Shown here: piece after piece, positions 33,131-45,215 of the stretch
Numbering within the stretch: position 1 is the first letter of the stretch
Layout: every line of letters starts with the position of its first letter
From: Artemisia argyi
Taxonomy: Eukaryota > Streptophyta > Magnoliopsida > Asterales > Asteraceae
Reading direction: 5' to 3'
NCBI GenBank assembly: GCA_030686995.1
Contig: CM060708.1
Span: 105,191,350-105,255,349, forward strand
Length of the DNA: 64,000 bases
Notes under the pieces: model-generated
The model's database searches: none
Told to the model about the DNA's origin: nothing
What the model saw: only the letters and a program-made list of their open reading frames with translations
Made by a program: the position numbers and the translations under genes

Positions 33131-34113
33131 AGAAACCCATTTAGATGTGAACATCACCTATCACCCTCAGACCGATGGTCAAAGCGGGAGAACAATTCAA
33201 ACATAGGAAAGTATGCTCAGAGCATGAGTGAATGACCCAAGAAATGGTTGGACTAATCATTCAACATAAATCAAATTCATCTACAACAATAGTTATCACA
33301 CCAACAACGAGAAACTGGCAGAAGTTAGGTTGGTACATAACACACATCATTTGGATTGGGTATCCTGAACAACAAACCATCCAGATTCAAGTGGGAGAAC
33401 AAACTAAGTTAAAAGCATTGCCTTGGATTGGCATGATACAAATTGGATAACAAGAGAGGTTGAACCTTTAGCATATTGGACCATTTAAGATTCATTTTAG
33501 AATCGACCAACTAGCGTACAAACTTGAGTTCTGGCAGAATTCAGCAGTATATATTACCAATATCACATTTAAAACATTAAGAAGCGCAGACCATCTATTG
33601 ATGGGCCAAACTCAGAAAAAGCTCAACTCACTAGTCTAGTAGGCATTCATGAGATAACCATAAATTTCCTACAAGTCAAGAATCAGTTACAAGTTCAATA
33701 ATGTGTAAACCATTAAAACTTCAAGTTGGTAGACAGAGTTATGCAGAAAGTTCTGCATAGGAAAGGCATGATATTATTCAGAAAACTTGGAAAGTTAAAC
33801 CCGATATACACCGGACCATGTAATATTTCAAACAGGGTAGGCCCAGTGGCCGTCAGATTTGAGCCTTGGTAGAGAACAACAGGATTACACAACCATGTAT
33901 TATCATCTTTTCAGATTAGTCACTCATAATTCCATTTGGAAAGGAATCCAACCCAAAGTCAAACATAAACCTTGCAGGTGAACAAGTAGAAATCATGGAC
34001 AGTTAGGTTGAACAGTTGAAGCAGAGTCGAATTCCTATCGTTAGAGTTCGCTGGAATTCTCGAATATCATCACCTTTTCACCTATATGTTTTCAGAAACC
34101 AACATAAACTGAA
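33131..34113 (+). pseudogene. D integrase and chromodomain remnants
   Basis: Scraps of the integrase core ([14 protein letters not shown] near 33155, catalytic Glu replaced by Gly), of the GPY/F region (33470-33560 and again near 33790-33870) and of the chromodomain end (VEIMDS, then [18 protein letters not shown] near 34000-34060) are spread over frames with stops. The end ETNIN followed by TGA matches the end of A and B pol. Confidence 0.7.
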
Positions 34114-34146
34114 CTTCGGGACGAAGTTCCTTTTAGAGGGGAAGAC
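34111..34146 (+). promoter_or_regulatory. D GGGAC stem-loop and polypurine tract
   Basis: GAACTTC (34111-34117), GGGAC loop, GAAGTTC (34123-34129): a perfect 7-bp stem. AGAGGGGAAG follows (34135-34144), the likely plus-strand primer, two bases before the 3' LTR. The pol stop TGA lies at 34110-34112, at the stem base. Confidence 0.75.
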
Positions 34147-36957
34147 TGTCACAACTCATCATTTCAAGTCATTTCCCAAACTTTAGAAAAACACTATTCA
34201 CCAAACACTATTCATCAGTTTACTATTCATCATTTTTGATGTCAGTTTGACATTCCAAGAAGCATTCAAAAATTTTACTATTCACATAACACTATTCATT
34301 GCCGGAAAAGTTTTCACTATTCACTTGCATTACACATTTCATCGTAAATTTAGTTTACGGGTATTAAAATTCGCGTAACCGTATGGGTTTAGGTGCGAAT
34401 TCATTTCATTATCAGTAAGGACACTACATACGGACTAGAGACAGTCTGCATATCATTATAACAACATTTTCATGGTATACCACTCTTAGGATTTTTAAAT
34501 TTATATATTTGATACATTTAACGTTTTACGTATAATTATTTACAAATAAACGTTAACACCCGGTTTATAAACACGACGAATATATCTAAATATTTCCACA
34601 ATGGTCCCGACACATTTTTATATCCATTTTATCATCATAAAAGTTATAACATTCATTTACCCAGTATTTTGGAAATTTATTTTATTTATAACGTGAGCTT
34701 ATGAATATTACGACGGTTTTCGTGAAAACTAAACAATAATCACCCGAGCACCCAGTAATTGTACCCAACATATTTTTAACATTTTTATGACTTTATTAAG
34801 TCCCAGTTAACTTCGTTAACATTTATTTCTAACAAACCCGATACCCGATTATAACTAATACGTACACTAAACTACAACTAATATTTCCCTACATTTCCTA
34901 AGTGATCAAAACCGACTTTGCTACTCCTTTGTACATCGAAATCCAGCCATGAGCTCACCCTACACTACATGCTTATTATTTTCCAACCTCATTCATTAAT
35001 ATGTAGTATAATACAATATAACTTTCATGTATATCTTTACAAACACATATAACATAATCATACAATTTCCAAGAATCATAAAACTCACTTTTCTCATCTT
35101 CCCCACCCCAAAACCCACGACCCAAACCCAATATACATGATCAAGTGATTATTTTTCAAGATTCAAAGCTACAAAGTTGTTCATTTCATCATTCTAGTCA
35201 AAAATCTTACAACAAAAACACAAGTAACACAAGGTTTCTCATCATCTAATCACCCATTATTTCAAAGTGAGTTATCAAATTTATTTTCATGTTTTCATCT
35301 AATTAACACTTGTATCTTATGGTTTTCATGCTTAATTTCATGTACAAGTTAGCTATACCACATTATTTTGTTAACTTTTTGAACATACAAACCCTAGATT
35401 TTGATGTAGGTGTTCCTTTGTTAAATTAACATGATTAGTAGTGATTAGGAACCCATGGCACCCTAAGAAGGTGTATGGTAGGATTAGTATAGCTTTTTGG
35501 TGTTTGCACGAGATTTGATTGAAGTATAAACTAGTTTTGAACATGAAAAATGGGTTTGTAACAACTATATAAACATCCTGTCCCATTTTTGTAAATCCAG
35601 GAAAATCAGTAAACATAAAGTAAACTTTGGCAAAATTTTTAAAAAAATACTTTCAAAAACGAATCCGTAGGCGAAAGAACGGATTAAAAAGAGTTTATAA
35701 CGAAGAAGTTATGATTTTTGCAAGTTTATTGACGAAAAGTATTTTTCTGAAAATTACATGCTGTTGTAATGTTTTCGTCGGACAAAAAGAGGCTTTAGAC
35801 GTAACCCGGAGGAGCTAAGCTTTCCAAAATATATTACTACATACTAAGACGTAACCGTGGATATAAAGAAAAAGTAAAACGGACTTATAACGACAAAGAT
35901 ATTCACGTTTCAATATCGGCAAAACACATATTATTTTGACAGCTTTTAGTAATAATAACGCTAAAACTACGTAGTAACTCTAGATTTCTAAAAATATTAA
36001 CCAAGTACCCAAATTCATAACTAATGATGTATTAGTGAACACAAGTATATTTTCGTTACTACAAGGCGTTATATCAAGGATTTCAAACCGAGGATTTCAA
36101 CACTAACATTGATACATACGATATATATATATATATATATACATTTCAACTAGTTTTATTTTCTAGTTGCCATAGTTTCCCATGTTTTGGAAAATGTATA
36201 TTTTTGATAACAACAAGTATTTTCCAAAGAGTAGAGTGGTATAGGAAACATGTGCACGTACATTCACAATATCATTTCATGATCTAAAGTAGATCGTTCA
36301 TCATTCATATTAGGTTGCGGCTAGTGTGCGCGCCTTGTTTTTCAGCTCATTACATGTTCATGGTACCATCATATAAGGTGAGTTTTCATAGCCCCGTTTT
36401 CAATTCAATATTTTGATTTCAAATCCCACAGGGGAATACATTGCACCAATCATTTTAGTACGAGCCCAAGTACCAAAACATATGTACATTGCTTAAGTTG
36501 CCTTACCATTCAGTTAAAGTCCCCTGTTTAAGGTCTATTGTACAATTTTCATGAGATTTTTATCTTGCACTTTTACTTGTGGTGGCCGTACATCATTACA
36601 TTTTACAAACCTATGGAATTCACCAACATTCTTGTTGACGTTTTAGCAATGTATTTTAGGTTATTAAGGTAGCTCATGTTACATGCATTTGGACCTTCAT
36701 GGAGTCGCGGGGTCGACGCGTCTCATCATTCTTTCATGCACTTATGTAAACGTTTGATCTAGTATGACTTGTTTTTCATAAACATGCAACACATTTTGGG
36801 GACCTCATTTTGTAAACTCTGGATTATTTCAATGACCAAATGCAGTATTTTCCAAACGACACTTTAGGTTGTTCAATGTAACTGTAACTGTGGTGCTATG
36901 ACAAACACCCCCAGGTATTCCATTCCGCTGCAAGTCAGGTAAATTGGAGGTGTGACA
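34147..36957 (+). repeat. D 3' LTR, internally deleted
   Basis: 2811 bp, matching the 5' LTR but lacking about 200 bases equivalent to 28191-28391 (junction near 36529-36532). The lost part includes the GATAGATCTATC palindrome. Its (AT)n run (36121-36140) is also shorter than in the 5' LTR. Confidence 0.9.
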
Positions 36958-38159
36958 AATTACCTGAGATAAACATGCTAAAAGTCAACACAACGGTTGA
37001 GTGAATCCACAGTGTTTAAGTTATAAGAGTTGAACACAAGTTTCAAGTAATTAACTGTATAGAAATACAATTAAAGTAAAAACATCAATATCGCAGTATT
37101 GAAAATGCATATTGCCTTAAGCCTCATGACACGCAAACCTTAACTGGTGACATCATTTAATAATGACGTTAAGTACTACATCATAGAGATAATGTTAGTA
37201 CAAATGCCCTCGTGCAGGAGGTTTCCGTCCTCATGTTTAATTCAAATATAGTGCATTTGGCTGCTTATCCAGCAACTCAAATGGGGCGTCAACTGCCAAT
37301 AGATCTATTCACTAAATTCGCGTTCACTCGCAAGTGATTAATGGTTCATGATATAAGGGACTTTCGATGGCAATAGTAGGTAACTTAAGCAATAGCAATC
37401 AGGATAGCATACAGAAAATACTTGTGTTCATGTTTAGAGCATGTATCTCCCCACGGGATTTGTAAAACATTTAAAAAGTGGGACTATGAACTCACCTCGG
37501 TAGCACAGTGATCTAGATATAAAAATAGCAAGTGTGGAAAGGAACGGCTCAGGATACACGACCTGGATTAATATGGCAACCTTTAATTTAATCGGTTCAT
37601 GATTTAAAACTTTTATGTTCCAAAGGACAATGTTTTAAAATATTCGTATCGACGTAACTTGTGTGGCAATTATTCAAAGTAGAACTATAGTTATATATTT
37701 ATTTAACTTGTATGTGTGTAATAGTTTCTTAACATTACGTAGTTTATACTAGAGTCATCAATTATTAATTCCAAAATTAGTGATAATTACTATACGTTTA
37801 ATTTAGATATTTCTGATGTGGTGAATGATAAGATATTAAAATATTTTCATTTATTTTTAAGTACTCAATCATAATGTCGTTACTTATATTACGAAAATGT
37901 GTGACTTACATATCGTATTTAAATTTTTATAAACATTTTATGAAAGGAGTTTGTGATGTAAAATATCGAGATTTTTATAAAGTTATCTAAGGAACACTTA
38001 CGTGATATAAGTGTCACATTCTTCTACTCCAAAGTTTGTAAGCTATTATTTTTAGTCCAAGGTAAAATTTTATATCTTTTGTTAATATTCACTAAAAATG
38101 ATAATTTGTTTAACAATCTGTTAAGGTAAAATCATAACCGAAAAAAAAAGAAAGAATGG

Positions 38160-38230
38160 CCAAGACCAAGATAGGGCTTGAACCCCCGACCTCATTCTTA
38201 ACAGCAGACGTCCCAACCAACCGCGCTAGC
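38160..38230 (-). pseudogene. tRNA-like sequence (Asn-like) or SINE head inside the C LTR
   Basis: On the minus strand TAGCGCGGTTGG (38228-38217) resembles a tRNA A box and GGTTCAAGCCC (38184-38174) a B box, spaced as in a tRNA. CTGTTAA between them looks like the tRNA-Asn anticodon loop. The T-arm and anticodon stems pair poorly, and a run of T follows about 25 bases downstream. A degenerate tRNA or tRNA-derived SINE head is the best reading; a functional gene is unlikely. Confidence 0.4.
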
Positions 38231-38321
38231 TATTTGTTGTTTTATGTCATGCAATTATATAGTTATATAATAAGTCGACTTGGGTGGTGCTTTTTCTACA
38301 AATCGGTTCACCATGCATGCA

Positions 38322-38324
<3 letters not shown>

Positions 38325-38358
<34 letters not shown>

Positions 38359-38390
38359 CTACTCCCACTCTGTAACTGTTCTTGCATGTG

Positions 38391-38467
<77 letters not shown>
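38325..38467. repeat. Two (TA)n microsatellites with duplicated flank
   Basis: TA runs at about 38325-38356 and 38395-38467, each followed by TTACTACTCC(C/T)AC, so run plus flank was duplicated. Reading frames through them give Tyr-Ile repeats and are not genes. Confidence 0.8.
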
Positions 38468-38469
<2 letters not shown>

Positions 38470-40551
38470 CTACTCCTACTTACACCATTCAATACTTCAA
38501 ATAGTCCAACAAAACTTCTGTGACTGTCAGGAGGGTGTCGAGGGGACACAAGGTGGCCCTCAACTTGGTTCGTTTATCACTCACAGCCTCTCGTGAGACC
38601 AGAACCTGTCGCTTAAGTTATGAGGGTGTGACATGTAGGGTAAGTGAGTTGACAGATGAACTATTGTACTCGTATATCCCTGTATACATGGGTTTCAAGT
38701 TGTAGTATTATATTTGTTATTCAGTTTTTAAACTTGCATGAAATGGTGTATGACATTGTACCCTCAGTTCGTATAAAACTGCTTCGCGAGCCCATGCCCA
38801 CGCAAGCTACTCAGGTGCTCGAAGTAACTTCAATAGTGGCAGCGAGTGTGGTGAAGAAGAACAACATGTCGATAGGTCTTCTTAAGTTGTTTTGTTGTGT
38901 CGACATATAACATATTAAGCACGAGTTTTATCCTTAATAGTGGGTATGACCTTGGCATACAAAGGTGATACACCTTGTGTCCTTATACGGTTTGTCTTTA
39001 TAGTGATGGAATGGATTGGGTCGTGTATGAAACAGGTAGTAAGCGAGGCTTCAGTAACTAAACCCGTTTCGTTAGTACATCAACCTGTTAGTAATCGTTA
39101 TGGTATTTCTCGTTGGGCATGGTGGTGTAGGAGGGGAAACCATTAGTTAACGTGAGGTTTTTGACATTCTAACACCAGGTCTAGCCTCTTTCCACAAGAG
39201 ATAAATTACTTGTAAGCTTGTACGTGTATATGTATATATATAAAGTTGGCTTTTCTCATTCGTGCATGACACAGAAACAATGGATGCAAGATGAAATACG
39301 TTAGAGATGCATGTTACTATTTGCCTTGTTACCTTTTGTCTCATGTATACTAGTGTATGTGATGTGTACGTGGTTACAGGCCTTGGGCTTCTTTTTCTCA
39401 TGCATGATATAGAAACAGAAAGGAAGGGAGGTACGAACTGGGTTTTTAAGTTGCATGCCTACTGTTGTCAAGTTTTGAATACTTGTTGAACGGGTTTACT
39501 TGGTCATTTGTTAGTTCGTTAAAGTAGCCACACAAGATCGCGATACGTTAAGATTGTTTCAAGTGATCTCTACGATACATATAGTAATAGTAGCATATAT
39601 TACTTAGTTATAAAGTTGTAATGAAAGTGAAAGAAATGGTCATGAATGTCATCGTACTATGAACTTGAGAGAAGAGATTTACCTCACTAAAAGAGTGATG
39701 AGTAAACAAGGTGGGATGTGAGCGAGATACAAGTCAAGACTTCCCAAGCCTCCAAGCTTTCCAACCCTCTACGTACTAGAACTAGCAAGGCTCAAAGACT
39801 CACTTAAAACGTGGCCCTTTTGCCTCTCTCTCTCTCTCGTATTGTATTTGTATCACAAGGTAGTATTTGTTTTGCTTTTAAACTTTTTTTGTTCATGACA
39901 ACTGATGGAGGTTTGCTATTTATGGCAAAAAGAATTTGAGCCAAGACAAACTTATGCGTAGTGCTAGCATGTAGAAATTTAATGCCACCAATTAGTGTGG
40001 TCAAATGCACAGCATACTATCCGGGGGAAAATGAAAAGGAAAGAGGTGAATTAGTAAAGTGAATAGGCACTTTCAATCATCTTACTGTAACATTCAAAGC
40101 CTTATGTATTATTTGGAGTGAGGTGGCTCAAGAATATAGTGGAAGTATTTTGTATCTTTCATTTTGTATAGCTTGTGATTTAGTAATATTTGTATGTCGG
40201 TAATACTTCAAAATAAATATAATGGCCTTGTTTTTAATGTTTTATTGGGTGGTCGAGTTTAAATAAATAAAGTGTTTGTTTGGTTTGTTAGTGAGCGGAT
40301 AAGAGATAAATTAATTAAGAGTGTGTTGGGTTGAGCAACGAGGCTCAATATATTCGTAAATTAATTATTTGGGTTGGTAATTTATTGTGGTACGCATATG
40401 AGCTCGTTCCAATTTAAATGTGAATCGCGTCACATAGATATAGTTTGTACACAAAAAAAATATACTCATGAAAATGGTTAATCAACTTGAAATTGAATTT
40501 TATTTCGAGTTTAACGTTATTAAATAACTGGGTAAATTACGAGGTATTACA

Positions 40552-40590
40552 GTACCTACCCCTTAAACAGAATTCCTCCTGTAATTCTAA
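40552..40590 (-). promoter_or_regulatory. C polypurine tract and weak stem-loop
   Basis: Minus strand AGAATT / AATTCT arms (40569-40574 and 40583-40588) around ACAGGAGG, then TTAAGGGGTAGG next to the LTR. The loop has AGGAG in place of GGGAC; the pol stop TAG falls in the stem. Confidence 0.5.
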
Positions 40591-43500
40591 TTTGTGGTAG
40601 TTGGTTGGGTTGTCTCGGGAAATAGGCGTGGGTATTTAGTACGTATTTGATCTTCACGCTCCCAGGTGTACTCTGGTCCTCTTCTAGAGTTCCATCTAAC
40701 TTTGACGATTGGAATACGGCTTTGCTTCAACTGTTTGACGTCCCTATCCATGATTTCTACCGGCTCTTCTATGAAATTGAGCTTCTCATCAAGCCGGATT
40801 TCTTTTAGTGGGATATCAAGAGATTCGTCTGATAAGAACTTCTTCAAGTTTGATACGTGAAAGGTATTATGTACTTTATTGAGTTCTTCGGGAAGTTCAA
40901 GTTTATATGCCACTGGGCCAATCCTTTCTATGATCGTAAATGGCCCAATGTATCTGGGGTTTAGCTTTCCACGTTTTCCGAATCGAAGCATTCCTTTCCA
41001 AGGAAATACCTTCAACATGACCCTATCTCCATCTTGGAACTCCATGGGCTTTCGTCTCACATCGGCATAACTCTTTTGTCGGTCTCGGGCTGCTTGAAGA
41101 CGTTGCTTGATTTGTACAATTTTGTCGGTGGTTTCTTGAATAATTTCGGGTCCTGTGATTTGTGCATCTCCAACTTCTGCCCAACAGATAGGTGACCGGC
41201 ATTTCCGACCATAAAGTGCTTCAAATGGTGCCGCCTTAATGCTAGCGTGATAACTGTTGTTGTATGAGAACTCTGCTAACGGCAAGTGTCTATCCCAACC
41301 TTTACCGAAGTCGATCACACATGCTCGAAGCATGTCCTCCAAGGTTTGGATAGTTCTCTCACTTTGACCGTCAGTCTGCGGGTGATACGCAGTACTCATG
41401 TCTAATCGGGTACCCAATGCCTTCTGCAATGACTGCCAAAAGTTTTATGTAAAACGGCTATCCCGGTCTGAGATAATGGAAATTGGCACTCCATGCCGTG
41501 AGACTATTTCTTTCAAATATAATCGCGCAAGAGTACTCATCTCATCGGTTTCCTTTATTGGCAAGAAATGCGCAGATTTGGTAAGACGATCAACGATGAC
41601 CCAGATGGTGTCAAACCCACTTGATGTCTTAGGTAGCTTCGTAATGAAGTCCATGGTTATCCTCTCCCATTTCCACTATGGGATCTCTGGTTGTGTCAGT
41701 AAACCGGATGGCTTTTGATATTCGGCTTTGACCCTAGAACATGTCAAACATTTTCCGACATACTCGGCTATATTTGCCTTCATGTTTGGCCACCAGTAGT
41801 GTTTCTTGAGGTCCTGGTACATCTTATCTAAACCCGGATGAATGGAGTACTTGGACTTGTGAGACTCATGCATAATGAGATCACGTATCCCTCCATAGAG
41901 TGGGATCCAACTTCTGTCTTGGAAGCACAACATCCCATCTGATCTCTTTACGGAACCATTAACACTCTCTGGCATACCATAGATTTTCTCGCTTGGTCTA
42001 TTTTGTTCCTTGAGGGCTTTGGCCTGAGCCTCAAGGATTTTTGATGGGAGTGGTGATTTGATTGTCATCTCCAGAGATCTAACTCTGAGTGGTGTAATTC
42101 GCTCCTTTCTACTCAAGGCATCTGCCACAACATTTGCCTTTCCAGGATGATAGCGAATCTCGCAATCATAGTCACTGAGCAGCTCTAACCATCGTCGTTG
42201 CCTCATGTTTAACTCCTTCTGGTCAAGAATGTGTTGAAGACTCTTATGATTTGTGAATACTGTGCACTTGGTGCCATATAGATAGTGTCTCCATAACTTA
42301 GGAGCAAAAACCACTGCTCCTAATTCCAGATCATGGATGGTGTAGTTCTCTTCGTGAGTCTTGAGTTGCCGGGACGCATATGCAATAACTTTGCTCCTTT
42401 GCATCAACATAGCACCAAAACCTTGTTGTGATGCATCGCAATACACAACAAAATCTTCACTACCTTCTGGTAATGCCAAAATCGGAGCTTAACAAAGCTT
42501 CTGTTTCAAGAGCTGAAAAGCTGTCTCTTGCCTTTCCCCCCAGTCAAACTTCTTCTTCTTCTATGTTAATTCTGTTAAATGTTTAGCCATTTTGGAGAAA
42601 CCTTCAATAAATCTGCGATAGTACCCATCAAGACCTAGGAATTGGCGTATCTCCGTAGGGGTTTTAGGAGGTGCCCAATCCCTAACAGCTTTGATCTTTG
42701 CAGGGTCAACGTGAAGACCTTGGCTATCGATCACATGTCCAAGGAACTGCACGGTTCGGATCCAAAAATCACACTTGGAGAATTTGGCATACAATTCCTC
42801 TTTCTTGAGCAACTCCAAGATGGTCTTCAAGTGCTCTGCGTGCTCCTCTTCGTTGCGGGAATAAATGAGAATGTCATCAATGAATACGATTACGAATTTG
42901 TCCAAATAAGGCTTGCACATTCGATTCATCAAGTCCATGAACACAGCTGGTGCGTTGGTTAATCCAAAGGGCATTACTTGAAATTCGTAGTGGCCGTATC
43001 GTGTCCTGAAGGCCATCTTAGGGATATCTTCTTCCCTGACTCTTAGTTGGTGATAGCCTGACCTCAGATCAATCTTCGAGTAAACACTCGATCCTTGAAG
43101 TTGATCAAAAAGATCATTGATCCTGGGTAATGGGTATCGATTCTTTATCGTAAGTTTGTTCAACTCACGATAATCAATACACATTCTAAGAGATCCGTCC
43201 TTCTTTTTGACAAATAACACAGGAGCTCCTCAAGGCAAAGAACTAGGTCGAATGAATCCTTTATCTAATAATTCTTGCAATTGATCAGATAATTCTTTCA
43301 TCTCGGATGGCACCAACCTATAAGGTGCTCGCGCCACTGGTGCCGCTCCTGGCACCAAATCAATCTGGAATTCCACTTGGCGAACGGGTGGAAGGCCATG
43401 CAATTCCTCCTGAAATACTTCAGGAAAATCTTTAACTATCGGCACATCTTCAAGTCGCTTTTCCTCAGACTTCTTTTCTGTCACTTGACCTAGGAAGGCG

Positions 43501-44171
43501 TGACATCCCTTAACTATATACTTCATGGTTTTCATATGGGATATGATACTTAGGCGTGTCTTACTTCGTTCACCACGAACGATTAGGGTTTCACCTTGAA
43601 AAGGGATATGAATGACCTTCTCATCACAGATGATTCTAGCATGGTTCCTAGAAAGCCAATCCATGCCAATGACAACGTCAAAACTACCAAGCTTAAGAGG
43701 CATGAGGTCTATGTCGAAAGGTTGGTCAAGTAAGAGTAAGGTGCAACCTCGGACGACGGTGTTAGTACTAACTAGTTTACCGTCAGCTAGTTCAATTTCA
43801 TAAGTGGTGTTTAGTTTGGTTGGGATGATGTTCAGTAGGGAAGCAAAGGAAGTAGATATAAAACTTTTGTCGGCTCCAGAATCGAATAAAACTTTAGCAA
43901 GATGATTGTTAAGTGAGAACGTACCCATGACTACATCAGGGTCTTGCTGAGCGTTTCTTTCTCCTAGCACATAAACTCTCCCACGAGCATTGTTGTTCTG
44001 GTTTGCTTCCTGTTTTGGGCATCGACTCTTGTAGTGCCCTTTTTCACCGCATCCGTGGCACACCACGGCCACTGGCTGTAGATTTGCTCCAGAAGCTTTG
44101 CAGTCCTTGGTCAGATGGCCTATCCTTTGACACTTCATGCACCTAACGGTGCATGGTCCGTTATGATGCAT
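40587..44171 (-). pseudogene. pol: C pol with zinc knuckles and protease, one frame with several stops
   Basis: Segments 44171-43230, 43220-42561, 42479-41676, 41654-41445 and 41429-40587 all lie in one frame. They carry zinc knuckles ([28 protein letters not shown]), protease ([10 protein letters not shown]), RT with FIDDIL, RNase H ([13 protein letters not shown]), integrase HHCC, D, D and E residues, GPF and the chromodomain end ([13 protein letters not shown]). Only stop codons separate them, near 43228 (Trp to TGA), 42559, 42489, 41674 and 41443. No indel is needed over 3.6 kb. Domain order and length match A pol. Non-functional. Confidence 0.9.
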
Positions 44172-44303
44172 CTTGCATCGGTTGCACAGAGGTTGTCTTC
44201 CCGCATACCCACCTCCTCCAGTGGGGGTCGCAACATAGGCTCTGGCAGCTTCTTGCCTGTGATTTTGTTGGTGGTGGTGATTGTTTCGGTTTTGCTGATA
44301 GTT

Positions 44304-45125
44304 TTAGTTGTTGTTGAAATTGTTGTTGTATCTGTTATTGTTGGAGTGGTGGTTGTTGTAGAGAGTGGTCCTTTTGTCATCGAACTTCCATTTATGATCA
44401 TTGTTTCCTTGGGTCTGACCACGTTTTATCTCTCGTTCCAATAACTTCTGGGCGATTGAGATGGCCTCTTCTAATGTCTGAGGTTTGGATGCAGTGACAT
44501 TGCCTTCAATGCTTTTAGGCAACCCTTCAACATACCTTTCGAGCAGCTTCTCAAGGTCTGGTACCTTGGTTGGACATAGCAAAGCTAGTTCTCGGAACCT
44601 TCGATCATAAGTCTTAAGGTCATTTGCTTTCACTACAAGACGATCGAACTCATCCTCTAGCTTCCTAATCTCGGTGCGAGGACAATACTTCTTCAACATT
44701 TTCTGTTTGAAGTCAGTCCATGAAATTTGGTAAGCTTCTTCTATACCCATATTCTGAGCAGTAGAGTTCCACCAGGATAAAGCATCTTCTAAAAGAGTTC
44801 CCGTAGCAAACGAGACTTTGCAGTCGTCAGTACAACCACTCCTTATGAAGACTGTCTCAGAACGCTCAAACTAGCGAGCGAGCTCAGTTACTCCTTCTGT
44901 TCCTTTAAAGTAAGTGGGTTTGCAACCCATATAATCTTTGTAAGGGCGTTTGCGAGTTACAGCCACCTCGCTTTCTCCATTCGGCCTATTGGTGCTGCTT
45001 GCACGAGCCATGGTAGCTGCTTGAGTTTCCAGTGGTGCAGCAACACTGTCAGCAACCAATTTCTAGATTTCGGCCGGAGTCATGGCTGGTGTTGGGGTTG
45101 CAGCTTTTGTTCTTCCACAAGGCAT
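44304..45125 (-). pseudogene. gag: C gag with several stops
   Basis: Same frame as C pol. It begins near 45125 (MPCGRTKAATPTPAMTPAEI) with stops after about 20 codons (near 45062), near 44869 (between ELAR and FERSE) and in the Asn-rich linker near 44305. Capsid-like motifs WWNSTAQNMG, YCPRTEIRKLEDEF and YVEGLPKSIEG are clear. The spacing of domains matches A gag. Upstream, 45126-45215 is leader sequence up to the border with B. Confidence 0.85.
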
Positions 45126-45215
45126 ATTTCTATTTATACCACAATAGAAGCACATGTTTAGAATTTACATAATGACCATGTCATGTTAGAATAATTCAAT
45201 AACAAGGTAAATTTG

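Larger units (their letters stand above)
25760..36957 (+). mobile_element. Chromovirus D, plus strand, decayed, with both LTRs and TSD
   Basis: Flanked by AATTA (25755-25759 and 36958-36962). LTRs run TGTCACAACTC to GGGTGTGACA. Primer site, leader stem-loop, ORF1 remnant, gag, pol scraps and polypurine tract follow in order. Coding parts carry many stops and frameshifts, so it is defective and older than A. Confidence 0.9.
36963..40551 (-). repeat. C 3' LTR, main part
   Basis: Ends GGTATTACA at 40551, just before GTACCTACCCCTTAAAC (polypurine tract on the minus strand). AATAGATCTATT lies at 37298-37309. It contains a tRNA-like sequence, two (TA)n runs and about 2 kb of unique sequence with no convincing gene; the small open frames at 38520-39490 resemble nothing I know. 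Confidence 0.75.
25476..45215 (-). mobile_element. Chromovirus C, minus strand, interrupted by D and abutted by B
   Basis: The 3' LTR is 25476-25759 joined to 36963-40551 (TGTAACACC to GGTATTACA on the plus strand). Internal sequence 40552-45215 has gag and pol in the same order as A. B begins at 45216, so C's 5' side and 5' LTR are presumably beyond the window. The LTR is related to E's: the block GACTTTTAGCATG near its end is shared. Confidence 0.8.

Noticed and set aside
38284..38523. Long Tyr-Ile repeat peptide
   Set aside because: It is a (TA)n microsatellite that happens to lack stops in some frames.
38940..39490. Several 60-84 codon open frames in the C LTR
   Set aside because: Frames overlap on both strands, show no domain or splice signals, and lie in LTR sequence.
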